A stretch of 64,000 bases of DNA from positions 1 to 64,000 of the forward strand of contig CAVOJD010000014.1 of NCBI GenBank assembly GCA_963696075.1, given 5' to 3'. Each line of letters starts with the position of its first letter. The first letter of the stretch is position 1. The translations under genes and the position numbers were made by a program. Origin of the DNA: CAJQQK01 sp963696075 (GTDB lineage: Bacteria; Pseudomonadota; Alphaproteobacteria; Rhizobiales; Hyphomicrobiaceae). Of the stretch, positions 42,088 through 51,732 are shown in pieces. Under the pieces are notes generated by a model. The model was not told the DNA's origin. It saw only the letters and a program-made list of their open reading frames with translations, and did not search any database.

Positions 42088-43806
42088 TCAGACTGCCGCG
42101 ACCTTGTTGCCGCGCATGTTGGCAATGACCTCGTCACGCGCGCCATAGGCGATCTGGCGGCCAAGCCCCATGACCAGCAGGTTGTCGACGTGCGCCAGGA
42201 TCTGCGGGCGGTGGGTGACAAGGACGACGGTGCGCTTTTCCTGCTTCATGAACTGGACTGACTTGACCAGGGCGCGCTCGCCTTCCTCGTCGAGGTTGGA
42301 GTTCGGCTCATCGAGCACGACGAGGGCGGGGTTGCCGAACAGGGCCCGGGCAAGAGCAACCCGCTGGCGCATGCCACCTGAAAGGCCCTGGCCGCCGTGG
42401 CCGATCCGGGTCTCGTAGCCGTCCGGCAGGCGCAGGATGACGTCATGGACGCAGGCCTCCCTGGCCGCCTTGATGATGTCTTCGGGGGCAGCGTCGGTGA
42501 AGCGGGCGATGTTCTCGGCGACCGTGCCCTCGATCAGTTCGACGTCCTGGGGCACGTAGCCGATGTGCTTGCCGAGTGCGTCCGAGTTCCACTGCGTCAG
42601 CGCGGCGCCATCGAGGCGGATGTCGCCTGAGACGGTGTAGTTGGCACCGACGAGCGCGCGGGCCAACGTCGACTTGCCACTTCCCGACGCGCCGACAATG
42701 GCGAGGCTCTGGCCGGCGGGCAATTCGAAGTCGACCCCCAGCACGGTCGGCTGCATGCCCGGCTTGACGGAGACCATGACCTGCTCGACGGCAAGGTGGC
42801 CGGTGGGCGCGGGCAGGTCGGTGCGACGGGCCAGGATCATGTTTTCGACGAACAGCATCGCAAGACGCTTTTCCGAGGAGCGGAAGCCGACGATGCGCTT
42901 CCACTGGGCAACGATCTGTTCGACGGGGGCGAGCGCGCGGCCCATGATGATCGAGGACGCGAGCATGACGCCGGGCGAGATCTCGCGCTCGACGGCGAGC
43001 CAGGCGCCGAAGGCGAGGATCGCCATCTGGACCATGAAGCGGCAGGTCTTGGTGACGGCCTGGACGGCGGCGCCGCGTTCGCTGGCGCGCGTGCCGGACG
43101 AGGCTGCATCATCCGAGATCTGGCTCCAGCGGGCGGCCAGCGTGTCGCCCATGCCAAGGCCGCGCGCCGCGTCACGGCTTGCAAAGACGCTGCCGACGAA
43201 GTTGTTGGCGCGGGCGCCGTGCTCGGCGGTGGCTGCATACATCTTGCCGGTGACCATCTCGTTGACGACGGCGAGCAGGAACAGCACGACCACACCGACG
43301 ACCGAGATCGTGCCGAGGACCGGGTGCAGCGCGAAGCAGAGCACGACGAAGAACGGCGTCCAGGGGAGATCGAAGAGCGTCGAGACGGCGCCGCTGGAAA
43401 TCGTGGAGCTCATGGCCTGGGCTTCGCGCAGGTACTGCTGGGCGTGGGCGGGGGAGGACTGGGTCGAGGAATGAAACAGCGTGTTGAAGAGGGGGCCGCG
43501 CAGGCGCTCTTCGAAGAGGTGGCCGGCGCGGACGAGGATGCCGGCGCGGGCATAATCGAGGATGCCTGACAGGATCAGGAAGAAGGCCGCGATCATGGCG
43601 AGGAACACGAGCGTGTTGATGTTGCCACTCGAGAGCACGCGGTCGTAGAGCTGCATCGAAAAGAGCGGCAGGGTCAGCATCGCCACGTTGATGAAGAGGC
43701 TGAGGGCGAACACCGTGATCAAAGCCGGGTAGCAGGCGCGCTTGGCGAGGACCAGCGGCGTTGCGGCATCGAAGCTGTCGGGGGTCTGGCTGGCTTTCTT
43801 GAGCAT
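42088..43806 (-). CDS. Type I secretion ABC transporter (PrtD type)
   Basis: This is a 572-residue inner-membrane exporter. Transmembrane helices near 25-70 and 125-175 lead into the ATPase domain with Walker A GASGSGKST (about 380), signature LSGGMRQRVALARAL and Walker B LVVLDEPNSNLD. There is no N-terminal peptidase or CLD domain, so it belongs with PrtD/AprD exporters of proteases, lipases and repeat proteins. The start ATG at 43806 has AAGGTG upstream; GTG nine bases earlier is possible. It is divergent from its likely HlyD partner, an unusual layout. Outer-membrane TolC must be encoded elsewhere. Confidence 0.9.
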   Translation of the reverse strand: MLKKASQTPDSFDAATPLVLAKRACYPALITVFALSLFINVAMLTLPLFSMQLYDRVLSSGNINTLVFLAMIAAFFLILSGILDYARAGILVRAGHLFEERLRGPLFNTLFHSSTQSSPAHAQQYLREAQAMSSTISSGAVSTLFDLPWTPFFVVLCFALHPVLGTISVVGVVVLFLLAVVNEMVTGKMYAATAEHGARANNFVGSVFASRDAARGLGMGDTLAARWSQISDDAASSGTRASERGAAVQAVTKTCRFMVQMAILAFGAWLAVEREISPGVMLASSIIMGRALAPVEQIVAQWKRIVGFRSSEKRLAMLFVENMILARRTDLPAPTGHLAVEQVMVSVKPGMQPTVLGVDFELPAGQSLAIVGASGSGKSTLARALVGANYTVSGDIRLDGAALTQWNSDALGKHIGYVPQDVELIEGTVAENIARFTDAAPEDIIKAAREACVHDVILRLPDGYETRIGHGGQGLSGGMRQRVALARALFGNPALVVLDEPNSNLDEEGERALVKSVQFMKQEKRTVVLVTHRPQILAHVDNLLVMGLGRQIAYGARDEVIANMRGNKVAAV

Positions 43807-44028
43807 CGGGTTCACCTTGAGGGTTCGTCTGGTCGATCTTCGTTGGGTCTGTGGGTTCAGCTATCGGGGCTCAGCACGCGCTTGCGGAAAGCGGTTTGCG
43901 GGGCTGATGACATGAACCTAGCGGCGCTCAGGCCGGCGCGCTGTCACGCCTGGAACAGCACGCAGACGCACCTCGGCATAGGGTTGGCGCAATCGAAGAC
44001 CCAACCCTCGACACAAGGAACGAGACCG

Positions 44029-45354
44029 ATGTCGTCCCCGACCCAGTCCCAAACGCCGAAGACACCCAACAACACCGGCCTGCGCGGCTATGCCATGCTT
44101 GGATGCGTGACCGTGCTTGTGGGCTTTGGCGGATTTCTCGCCTGGGCTGCGACCGCGCCGCTCGACAGTGCCGCGATCGCGCGCGGTGAAATCGAGGTCG
44201 AAAGCGCCAACAAGCCGATCCAGCATCTGGAAGGGGGCTTGGTCACGGAGATCTTCGTGAAGGAGGCGCAGGCGATAAAAAAAGGGCAGGCGTTGTTCAA
44301 GGTGCTCTCGAGCACGACGACGGCACAGCGCGAATCGCTTCGGGTCCAGCTCGATTCAGCGATCGGCCAATTCGCCCGCCTGACGTCGGAACAGAACGAG
44401 CGGCCGCGGATCTCGTTTCCGGCGCTGCTCACGGACCGGCAGAACCAGCCGAACGTCGCGAAGGTGATGGCCGATCAGCGCCAGCGGTTTCTTGACCGAC
44501 GGATTGCGGCAGCAGAACAGGCCAGCATCCTGACAACGCGGCTCGACGAAGCCTTGGCGATGGAGGGCGGCAAAATCGCCCGGGTGCGCGCACTTTCCGC
44601 GGAACTCACCAGTTTGACGGAGCAGATGGCGCGGGTCCGGCCGCTGCTCAAAACGGGCTGGTTCACGCGCAACAAATTCGCGGAGTTGACGCGGCGGCGC
44701 AACAAACTCGAGGGTGACCTCGATTTCACGCAAGCCGAAGTTGCCCGCCAGGCCAAGGCAGTCGCCGGGTTGCGGCTGCAAATTCAGCATCAGCGCCAGA
44801 CGCGACTTGAGAAAATCTCGAGCGAGCTGGCCGAGACGAACACGCGGATCGCCGACCTTTCCGCACGGCTTGAGGCGCTCGAGGAGAAGCTGGACCGGGC
44901 CATCGTCAGGTCGCCGCAGGACGGTATCGTGCAGAACATCAAGGTGCGCGCAGAGGGCGAAGTCGTGCAGCCGGGCTTTACGCTGGCGGAAATCGTTCCG
45001 GTGGCGGACAGACTGGTGGTTGGCGCGAAGGTGTCGCCCAATGACATCGATGCGATCCATGTCGGGCGGCAGGCGGACCTTCGGGTGGCCGCGTTCTCGG
45101 CAAGCCGTACGCCTCCGATCAAGGGGCACGTGGTCAAGGTGTCCGCCGACACCCTGAAGGACGAGGCGACGGGGCTGTCGTTCTACAAGGTCCGGATCGA
45201 GATTTCCCGCGACGCGCTCGCGCCTGAGATCGCACAGCGGCTGGTGCCGGGCATGCCCGTCGATACGATCATTTCCAAGGGTGAACGGACCATGCTGCAA
45301 TATCTCAGTGATCCGATCGTCTCGGCCTTTGCCAAGAGCATGCGGGAGGGCTGA
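44029..45354 (+). CDS. HlyD/PrtE-family periplasmic adaptor of type I secretion
   Basis: This is a 441-residue adaptor. One membrane anchor lies at about 22-44, followed by the biotinyl-lipoyl half motif NKPIQHLEGGLVTEIFVKEA. A long coiled-coil hairpin spans about 95-285, then the second half IVRSPQDGIVQNIKVRAEGE and a beta-barrel ending LVPGMPVDTII. The start ATG at 44029 has AAGGAA eight bases upstream. It should bridge the ABC exporter, encoded divergently 222 bases away, to TolC. Confidence 0.9.
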   Translation: MSSPTQSQTPKTPNNTGLRGYAMLGCVTVLVGFGGFLAWAATAPLDSAAIARGEIEVESANKPIQHLEGGLVTEIFVKEAQAIKKGQALFKVLSSTTTAQRESLRVQLDSAIGQFARLTSEQNERPRISFPALLTDRQNQPNVAKVMADQRQRFLDRRIAAAEQASILTTRLDEALAMEGGKIARVRALSAELTSLTEQMARVRPLLKTGWFTRNKFAELTRRRNKLEGDLDFTQAEVARQAKAVAGLRLQIQHQRQTRLEKISSELAETNTRIADLSARLEALEEKLDRAIVRSPQDGIVQNIKVRAEGEVVQPGFTLAEIVPVADRLVVGAKVSPNDIDAIHVGRQADLRVAAFSASRTPPIKGHVVKVSADTLKDEATGLSFYKVRIEISRDALAPEIAQRLVPGMPVDTIISKGERTMLQYLSDPIVSAFAKSMREG

Positions 45355-45860
45355 GACCGGCTCGGCCACTCAATCGGCGAGAAAACCTGACAGGAGTTAA
45401 GCGGTGGCACAGGCGTGCTGCCGCTTTCTTGCGTAGTCAGCTCTCCGCACCCGCCCGCCCCTGCGTGCGTCGCCCGGCTGAGCTCTCCTTGCGTGTCTGC
45501 CCCAGCGTGCCGGACCCTGGGTCTCTGGCCCTGCGTGTCTCTGGGCGACACATAACTCACGCCCGGTTCACTCAATTCAACACTATTGCCCGGGCAGACC
45601 TTGACCTTTTGCCCCTCACATCAGACCCTTCACATTGGTCAGGCATCCTGTGGCTGCGCAATTCGTTCTTTTGTCCGGTTCTGCCGGTTGTCGGCACATG
45701 CGACGTGGCACAGGCACAGCCTTTCGGTGGTCCGGCCGTTCTGGCCGAGCCTGGCGATGGTTGCATCAGCGCTTCATCGCCGGTGTCGTTCGCGTTTCGA
45801 ATGTCGATTAGTCGTGATCTGGCCGTCTTCTGGCTTAGGCAAAGGTGAGCTTCCCCTTCC
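45355..45860 (+). other. Intergenic stretch with a hairpin after the HlyD gene
   Basis: This is 506 bases without a convincing gene. A frame of about 139 codons on the plus strand has no family resemblance. At 45400-45425 arms AGCGGTGGCAC and GTGCTGCCGCT pair over 11 bp with two G-U pairs, followed by TTCTT. This is a probable terminator for the HlyD gene. Confidence 0.5.
45400..45430 (+). terminator. Probable terminator of the HlyD-family gene
   Basis: An 11-bp stem with two G-U wobbles around the loop AGGC is followed by a short T-rich run, 46 bases after the stop codon. Confidence 0.5.
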
Positions 45861-46661
45861 ATGATCCACACCCTGCGTGCCCTGGTCGCCCTCCCCCTTG
45901 CATTAGGCGCTCTGATTGGCGGTGTGGGCTTCAATCCCGCTCCAGCCGGCGCCGAGAGCTGCCGCTACTTCGAATTGTCGGCCATCCTGGTCAATGTCCG
46001 GCGCGATCCGGCGCGCCCGGGCGGCTATCTCGATGTGCTTGAGAAGGGGGATACCGCGTGTGTCACCGAGGAGCGCAAGATCGACAACGTCACGTGGGCG
46101 TTCGTGCGCGACAAGACGGGACAGGATGGCAACGTCGCTGAGGTCGGTGGTTGGGCCAATATGCTGTATCTGACACCCGGCAGCGCGCCAGCGGCATCTG
46201 AGACGGCGGCGGCGCCGGCAACACCTGAAGAACCACCGTCGCCTGAAGCTCAGAGCGGTCCAGCCAAGCCTGCAGCCGAACCTGAAACGGTTGCAGAGCC
46301 CGCGGCACCGGAAAAGCCGGCCAGCACCACCGCGAGCCAGACCGCATCGGCCGCGCCAACGCGCGCGCCGTCCGACCAGCTTCGATTCGACGAGCCGGTC
46401 CCGTTCGGCGCCTACCCGGTCCAGGGGCGCACGCTGAAGGAACTGGCGGGCGGAGAGCCGCTGTTTCCACCGATCGAGGGGCTTCCCGAAGAACTCTGGA
46501 AGAAGCCCTGCGCCACGTGTCACAAATGGAACCAAGAGCGCCTGTGTGAACAGGGGAACTCATACCTCAAAGCGGCCAAGTACGTGCTTCGCCACCAGCA
46601 TCCTTATGGGGGCACCTACAAACTGGCACTGATGCGGTGGGCGAAGTCCGGGTGCGAGTGA
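45861..46661 (+). CDS. Secreted SH3-like protein with a proline/alanine linker and a C-terminal CxxCH motif
   Basis: This is a 266-residue protein. A signal peptide (about 1-31, ending PAGA) is followed by an SH3-like segment (about 33-105, ILVNVRRDPARPGGYLDVL and WAFVRDKTGQ). A low-complexity Ala/Pro/Glu linker runs about 112-180. The C-terminal domain (about 185-266) contains CATCHKWNQERLCEQG, so a c-type haem attachment motif CxxCH and two further cysteines. It may be a small surface or periplasmic cytochrome, or the cysteines may bind metal. Met and His residues that could be the sixth haem ligand follow. I do not recognise the C-terminal family. Confidence 0.65.
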   Translation: MIHTLRALVALPLALGALIGGVGFNPAPAGAESCRYFELSAILVNVRRDPARPGGYLDVLEKGDTACVTEERKIDNVTWAFVRDKTGQDGNVAEVGGWANMLYLTPGSAPAASETAAAPATPEEPPSPEAQSGPAKPAAEPETVAEPAAPEKPASTTASQTASAAPTRAPSDQLRFDEPVPFGAYPVQGRTLKELAGGEPLFPPIEGLPEELWKKPCATCHKWNQERLCEQGNSYLKAAKYVLRHQHPYGGTYKLALMRWAKSGCE

Positions 46662-47066
46662 GGTCGAGCGGTCATCACCGCGACGGGCCCGGCGCCGGCT
46701 AACGGCGACGTCCACCCGGAGACCTTGCCCAAAGGCTTCCGCCCAGCGCATCGCGCAGCTGTGCCGCGGTTCGCTGGCGATGGATCTCATGACTTATAGC
46801 CACGTGTCTTTCGATCTGAAACGCAGCGCGGCTTGAGACATGACTTCGCCAGTTGCGGTTGTGGACGTTTGCGCCGGGTTGTTTGCTGCGCAATCGAGGC
46901 TGCCGCCCGAACCCGCTCGGGGGATGGATCTCCCGAACCCCCTGCTGTTTGACCGACAAAACGACAGGAAAGCCCGACCTCGACCGGCCGGGCTTTCACG
47001 TCGCTCTGATGGTCCCTATCGGCTCGGAGCGAATGCGCGTCGCTCCGAGCCCTGGATCGTCCATGA
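46662..47066. other. Intergenic stretch between convergent genes
   Basis: This is 405 bases with no convincing gene. It contains a hairpin (AAAGCCCG/CGGGCTTT, 46969-46996) that would terminate the leftward gene to its right. A plus-strand frame of about 195 codons crossing into that gene is a composition shadow. Confidence 0.5.
46969..46996 (-). terminator. Probable terminator of the acidic repeat protein gene
   Basis: On the minus strand AAAGCCCG pairs with CGGGCTTT over 8 bp, 70 bases after the stop codon, and CCTGTCGTTTTGTC follows. The T-run is imperfect. Confidence 0.5.
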
Positions 47067-48485
47067 TCAAACCATAAAGTCGATCTGGGCATCCATCTTC
47101 ATGGTGGCGAAGCCGCCATCATCCTTGCCGAAGCCGGCCGGTTCAGCCCGGTCGAATGCGGCCATCTTGGCGAACGGTGCCGGATCGGGGCCGATGTCAG
47201 GGCCTTTGATCTGCGGCTCACCATTCAGGATCGCCTGCAGCTTTGCCGGGTCGTCCAGGAGGGCCGGCTCGGTCAAGCCTTTCGCGGCGTCGATGGTCAC
47301 CGGGCTCTGGGCCTGCTTGATGAAGTCAGCGAGGTCCATCTGGGCGAAGTTGCCCTTGGCCGAACTCGGATCAGAGGCATCGCCATCACCGGACGACTTC
47401 TGGCCGGTGTCGTTGGCTGCTTCCTGAACCGTTTCGGCTGCAGACTTGCCAGCAGCTTCGACTGCCTGCCCGATCGAGCCGACCGCATTTGCCGTCACCG
47501 CTCCACCGTTGTCGCCACCGAACAGGCCACCGAGGAAATCACCGACCGCTTCCGCGGCATTTTCGGCAAACTCCTTCGCGTCTTCGACAGCGTCTTCAAC
47601 GACGTCGGACGGGTTGCGTGTCGGCGGCGACCGATCGGTCGTATCTGTCACGATTTCGATGGCATCTTCGACCTTGTCTTCGACAAACTCGACACCCTTG
47701 CCGACCGTCTCCGCCACGGCCTTGCCGGCCTCTTCGAAGAAGTTGCCAACGGCTGCCATTTCATCACGCGGGTCTTCGACGAAGCCTGCGACCGCGTCAG
47801 CGGCATTCTCAAGCCCGTCACCAGCCGCATCCAGGGCATTGTCGACGAAGTCGCCGGCGCCGCGGATCGCATCGGGGATGCCTGCCACGAAGTCACCGAT
47901 GGCGTCACGGGCATCTTCGAGACGCTCTTCAGCGAAGTCTTTCGCGTCTTCGGCGAATTCCTTCACGTCTTCGACGCGCTCGCCGATGAACTCACCGACA
48001 TCTTCGGCTGCTTCCTTGATGTCCTCGACACGGTCTTCGACAAAATCTTTGCCGGTCTCGACGATGTTCTCGAAGAAGTCGCCGACGGCTTCGATTTCAT
48101 CGCGCGGGTCTTCAACGAAGTCTGCCACTGCGTCGGCGGCGTTCTCAATGCCGTCGCCGATCACGTCCAGGCCTCTGTCGATGACGTCACCGGTGCCCCG
48201 GATCACGTCGGCGGCAGTACCTGCTGCGTTTTCCGCTACATCCTGGGCGGTTTCGGCCACGTTGCCGAGGAACTGTCCGATGCCTTCAAGCACGACGCCT
48301 GTGGTTTCGACAACGTCTTCAGCGACATCCTCTGCCGTGTCGACAACGTCTTCCACGACGTCTTCTACGGTTTCAACAACGTCTTCGACGACGTCACCGA
48401 CTGCTTCAACAACGTCTCCTGCGGTGTCGACGACCTCTTCCACGACGTCATCGAGAAAGTCTCCAATCGCTCCAAAAAGTCCCAT
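47067..48485 (-). CDS. Acidic, cysteine-free amphipathic helical repeat protein, putative type I secretion substrate
   Basis: This is a 472-residue protein without signal peptide, membrane segment or any cysteine. Residues 8-62 are near-perfect short repeats of the DVVEDVVETVEDVVEDVVDT kind. A longer unit at 99-139 recurs at 211-251 (both contain ENAADAVA then FVEDPRDE). Together these predict long amphipathic helices like LEA or apolipoprotein-type proteins. The C-terminal third (about 325-472) is Gly/Asp/Pro-rich and ends DAQIDFMV. An acidic residue plus three hydrophobic residues at the very end is the known export signal type of PrtD-system proteases. A PrtD-type exporter lies 3.3 kb away. 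The start at 48485 has AGGAG upstream. Function unknown; membrane binding or desiccation protection outside the cell is a guess. Confidence 0.7.
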   Translation of the reverse strand: MGLFGAIGDFLDDVVEEVVDTAGDVVEAVGDVVEDVVETVEDVVEDVVDTAEDVAEDVVETTGVVLEGIGQFLGNVAETAQDVAENAAGTAADVIRGTGDVIDRGLDVIGDGIENAADAVADFVEDPRDEIEAVGDFFENIVETGKDFVEDRVEDIKEAAEDVGEFIGERVEDVKEFAEDAKDFAEERLEDARDAIGDFVAGIPDAIRGAGDFVDNALDAAGDGLENAADAVAGFVEDPRDEMAAVGNFFEEAGKAVAETVGKGVEFVEDKVEDAIEIVTDTTDRSPPTRNPSDVVEDAVEDAKEFAENAAEAVGDFLGGLFGGDNGGAVTANAVGSIGQAVEAAGKSAAETVQEAANDTGQKSSGDGDASDPSSAKGNFAQMDLADFIKQAQSPVTIDAAKGLTEPALLDDPAKLQAILNGEPQIKGPDIGPDPAPFAKMAAFDRAEPAGFGKDDGGFATMKMDAQIDFMV

Positions 48486-48831
48486 TGTCCTATCTCCTGT
48501 TCCAGTCCGGTTGGTTTCAAGTTGCTGTTGCCGGCGGGGTGGTTGGGGTTGATGTCCCCGCCGGTGATCTGACAATGGCGCAGGCCGCGGCTGCGGGCTG
48601 TTTCGGCTGGAACAGGTCCAAATTATTTTCACGAATGCGCGAGATGCGGTGATCGCCGGCCCTGCCGCGGTGGCCTGGCGGCGCCAAGGCACAGCGACGG
48701 ACGGGCGCTGTCATCGCGTATGAAATGTGTCGAGGTCACGTCGCTGGCGAACGTCGTTTTGCGGGCCACGCGCTCGGACGTGCGCTAAGATGAGCGCCAA
48801 TCTTCAACTCATCTCACGGCGAGGCGACCTC

Positions 48832-50271
48832 ATGAAAACGGCTTTCGACGAAGTCCTGGATGTACGCGGCTTGGAACGGCCGGAGGCGGGGCAGATCTCG
48901 ATCACCGGTCAGGACCCGGTTCTGACAACGCGCTATAAAATCGGTGAGACGTGCGCGGCCGTTCTCGGCGGCGTCGGACTTGCGGTCTCGGATATCTGGG
49001 AACTCAAGACCGGCCGGCGCCAGGACGTTGCAATCGATGCACGGCGGGCGGCGGCAACGCTCCGGTCGTCCTACCTGATGCAGCAGCCTGATGCGACGGG
49101 CGCGTTCCAGGACGTCATCAACCCCAACCACGAACACATGATCCAGTGCACGCAGCCGTGGCCGACCAAGGACGGGCGCTGGTTTCTGCCGCACTTCGGG
49201 CTGCCCAACCTCAAAGAGCGCGTGCTCAAGGTGCTTGGCTGCGACTTCGAGCCCGAGGCGATCCGGGATGCTGTTGCGACGTGGGATGCACTCGATCTCG
49301 AGGCCGCGATCGATGAAGCGCGCGCGTGTGGCGGCATGGTGCGCTCGAACGAGGACTGGCTCGCCACCGGTCATGGCCAGGTGCTTGCCGGCAAGCCGAT
49401 CGTCGAGATCATCAAGATCGCCGACAGCGACCCCGAACCGTTCCCCGAGGGACCGCGGCCGCTGTCCGGCATTCGCGCACTCGACCTGACCCGCATCCTG
49501 GCCGGGCCGATCGCGGGGCGGACGCTGGCCGAGCACGGCGCTGACGTTCTCATGATCGCCGCCGACGGCGTGCCGCAGATCAAGGAACACGTCATGGACA
49601 CGAGCCACGGCAAGCGCTCAACGTTCCTTGACCTCAAGACGGCCGAGGGGGCGGGCACGCTCAAGCGGCTGGTGCGTGATGCCGATGTCTTTTCTCAAGG
49701 CTATCGGCCAGGCGTCATGGCGAAGCACGGCTTTGCGCCGGAAGACCTCGCCAAGGCGCGGCCCGGCATCGTGTGCCTGTCGATCAGCTGTTTCGGGGCG
49801 GATGGCCCGTTCAGCCATCGCGCGGGCTGGGAACAGATCGCGCAGACGGTGACGGGCATCTGTCACGGCAACGGCGTCGATGCCGGCGACAACCGGCCCC
49901 GCTTGCTGCCGGCCGCGGCCTGCGACTACACCACCGGCTATCTCGGCGCTTATGGTGTCCTGCTCGCCCTTGCCCAGCGCGCGCGCGACGGCGGCAGCTA
50001 CCATGTCCGCGTCTCGCTGTGCCAATCCGGCATGCTGATCCAGCGCCAGGGGCGCACGGAACAGGTGCCCGCACCGAACGCCTATTTCACGGATGCAGAG
50101 CTTGAGCAGTGGCGCACGACCAGCGAGACGAGTTACGGACCGCTGCGCCACATGGCGCCGGTGCTGACCTTCTCGGAGACGCAGCCGCACTGGGCGCGCC
50201 CGACACCCGCATTCGGCGGCGACAAGCCGGAGTGGCTCTCAGGCGCACAAGCCGCTGAGGCTGCGAAGTAG
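48832..50271 (+). CDS. CaiB/BaiF family III CoA-transferase
   Basis: This is a 479-residue family III CoA-transferase. Recognisable segments are GIRALDLTRILAGPIAGRTLAEHGADVLMI, read as shorter pieces LDLTRILAGP and LAEHGADVLM, and then FLDLKTAEG, SQGYRPGVMAKHGF and CLSISCFGADGP. The N-terminal 200 residues form an additional lobe with VAIDARRAAATLRSSY, as in the longer members of the family. The start at 48832 has GAGG seven bases upstream; ATG at 48790 is an alternative. The acyl-CoA substrate is unknown. Confidence 0.82.
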   Translation: MKTAFDEVLDVRGLERPEAGQISITGQDPVLTTRYKIGETCAAVLGGVGLAVSDIWELKTGRRQDVAIDARRAAATLRSSYLMQQPDATGAFQDVINPNHEHMIQCTQPWPTKDGRWFLPHFGLPNLKERVLKVLGCDFEPEAIRDAVATWDALDLEAAIDEARACGGMVRSNEDWLATGHGQVLAGKPIVEIIKIADSDPEPFPEGPRPLSGIRALDLTRILAGPIAGRTLAEHGADVLMIAADGVPQIKEHVMDTSHGKRSTFLDLKTAEGAGTLKRLVRDADVFSQGYRPGVMAKHGFAPEDLAKARPGIVCLSISCFGADGPFSHRAGWEQIAQTVTGICHGNGVDAGDNRPRLLPAAACDYTTGYLGAYGVLLALAQRARDGGSYHVRVSLCQSGMLIQRQGRTEQVPAPNAYFTDAELEQWRTTSETSYGPLRHMAPVLTFSETQPHWARPTPAFGGDKPEWLSGAQAAEAAK

Positions 50272-50286
50272 CGCGGCACGTTCCGC

Positions 50287-51489
50287 CTACTGCTGCGGCC
50301 CCATCGCCTTTAGCCGCGCCATCGCCACCACGGAGATGGCGGGGCCGATTGCGAGCGAGGCTAGGACTGCCGGCCACCCGAATGCGGCGGCTGCCATCGG
50401 GGCAGCCTGTACGGTGAAGAACGTCAGCGTGAAGCCCAGCGCGGTCTGAAAGGCGAGCAGGCTGCCCGCCTTCTCCGGCGGCGCTGCGTCGGCGACGAGG
50501 GCTGAGAACTGCGCGGAGTCCGGCACGACGGCCAACCCCCAAATGATTATGACCAGGAATGTCAGCCACGGCGGGCCGCCAAACGTCAGGGCCGTCAGGA
50601 TGGCGGCGGTGCCGCTGATCGCGACCGCCCACTGGGCAACCGTCGCCTTGCCGATGCGGTCGGCTGCGAGGCCGGCTGCGACACTGGCGAGGCCGCCCGC
50701 GGCAATCGCGACGAAGGCGGTCAGCTTGGCCATCTCGGCAGCCTCGCTGGCGGGCAGGGTGGCGCCATAGGAGGCGGCGGCGGCGACACCGACCCACGCC
50801 CACATCACGTAAAGCTCCCACATGTGGCCGAGGTAGCCGGCAAACGCGAGGCGGACACGGCGGTTGGTCCAGGCAAGCAGGATCGCGCGCGGATCGAACC
50901 GGGTGGCCGTGCCGTGATAGGGGCCGAGGGTCGCCTTCAGGCACATCAGGCCGGCAACAACCGACGCCAGCGATGCCAGGATAACCGTCACGCGCCAGTC
51001 GCTGCCGCCGAGATAGGCGATGAGGTGGGGCGAGGCCGAGCCCAGCGTCAGGGCGCCAACCAGCGCGCCGACCAGAAAGCCGCGATCACGCAGCCCCCAG
51101 CCAACAACCATCTTCATGGCGACGGGGTAGACGCCGGCAAGCAGGATGCCGGTGATCAGGCGCACAACGATTGCAGCATCGGTGTTGGCGGGAATGACCA
51201 GCAGGAGCGCATTGATGAGGCCACCGGCGATCGCCGCCACCCCGAACACGCGGCGCGGGTCCTGGCGATCGGCAAGCCCGGAAATCGCAGAGGCGAGCGC
51301 GCCAATGACAAAGCCGGCCTGGACGGCGCTCGAGAGCGCCGCCTGCCGCCACGGGCTCAACTCGATCTCGCGCACCATTTCCGGCAACACCGCGGCGGAG
51401 ACGAACCACACCGACATGGCCAGGACCTGCGAGACAAACAGAATTGCGATCGACAGCCACTTGGCTTGCCCGCCGGGATCGTCGAGCAC
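50287..51489 (-). CDS. Major facilitator superfamily transporter
   Basis: This is a 400-residue membrane protein with about twelve hydrophobic segments starting at residue 12 (LSIAILFVSQVLAMSVWFVS). The cytoplasmic loop between helices 2 and 3 reads SGLADRQDPRRVFG, the MFS loop signature in relaxed form, and AADRIGKA recurs in the second half. It resembles the nitrate/cyanate-type or aromatic-acid MFS groups, but the substrate is not readable. The start is GTG with no clear ribosome site, so the exact N-terminus is uncertain. It converges on the CoA-transferase gene. Confidence 0.75.
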   Translation of the reverse strand: MLDDPGGQAKWLSIAILFVSQVLAMSVWFVSAAVLPEMVREIELSPWRQAALSSAVQAGFVIGALASAISGLADRQDPRRVFGVAAIAGGLINALLLVIPANTDAAIVVRLITGILLAGVYPVAMKMVVGWGLRDRGFLVGALVGALTLGSASPHLIAYLGGSDWRVTVILASLASVVAGLMCLKATLGPYHGTATRFDPRAILLAWTNRRVRLAFAGYLGHMWELYVMWAWVGVAAAASYGATLPASEAAEMAKLTAFVAIAAGGLASVAAGLAADRIGKATVAQWAVAISGTAAILTALTFGGPPWLTFLVIIIWGLAVVPDSAQFSALVADAAPPEKAGSLLAFQTALGFTLTFFTVQAAPMAAAAFGWPAVLASLAIGPAISVVAMARLKAMGPQQ

Positions 51490-51732
51490 AGGTGACGGCG
51501 TTGGCGGGTCCGGTCGATCGGCAGCGCTCTCGCTCGCTCATCAAAACTCCTGCATCGCGGCACCGTGCCGTCGTCCGCCCGTCATGGGCATCACTCGTCC
51601 ATACCCTGAGGACCGCCCCCGTGCCAGAAGGCGGATGAATTGCGCAGAGACGGTCGACGGCTCCCCCACCGCGCCGCTATCGTCGACGCCGGCAATAATC
51701 ATAAACCAAACAGCAATCGGAGGAGACTGAAT

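Noticed and set aside
46840..47427. 195-codon plus-strand frame
   Set aside because: It runs through a terminator hairpin and antisense into the acidic repeat protein gene.
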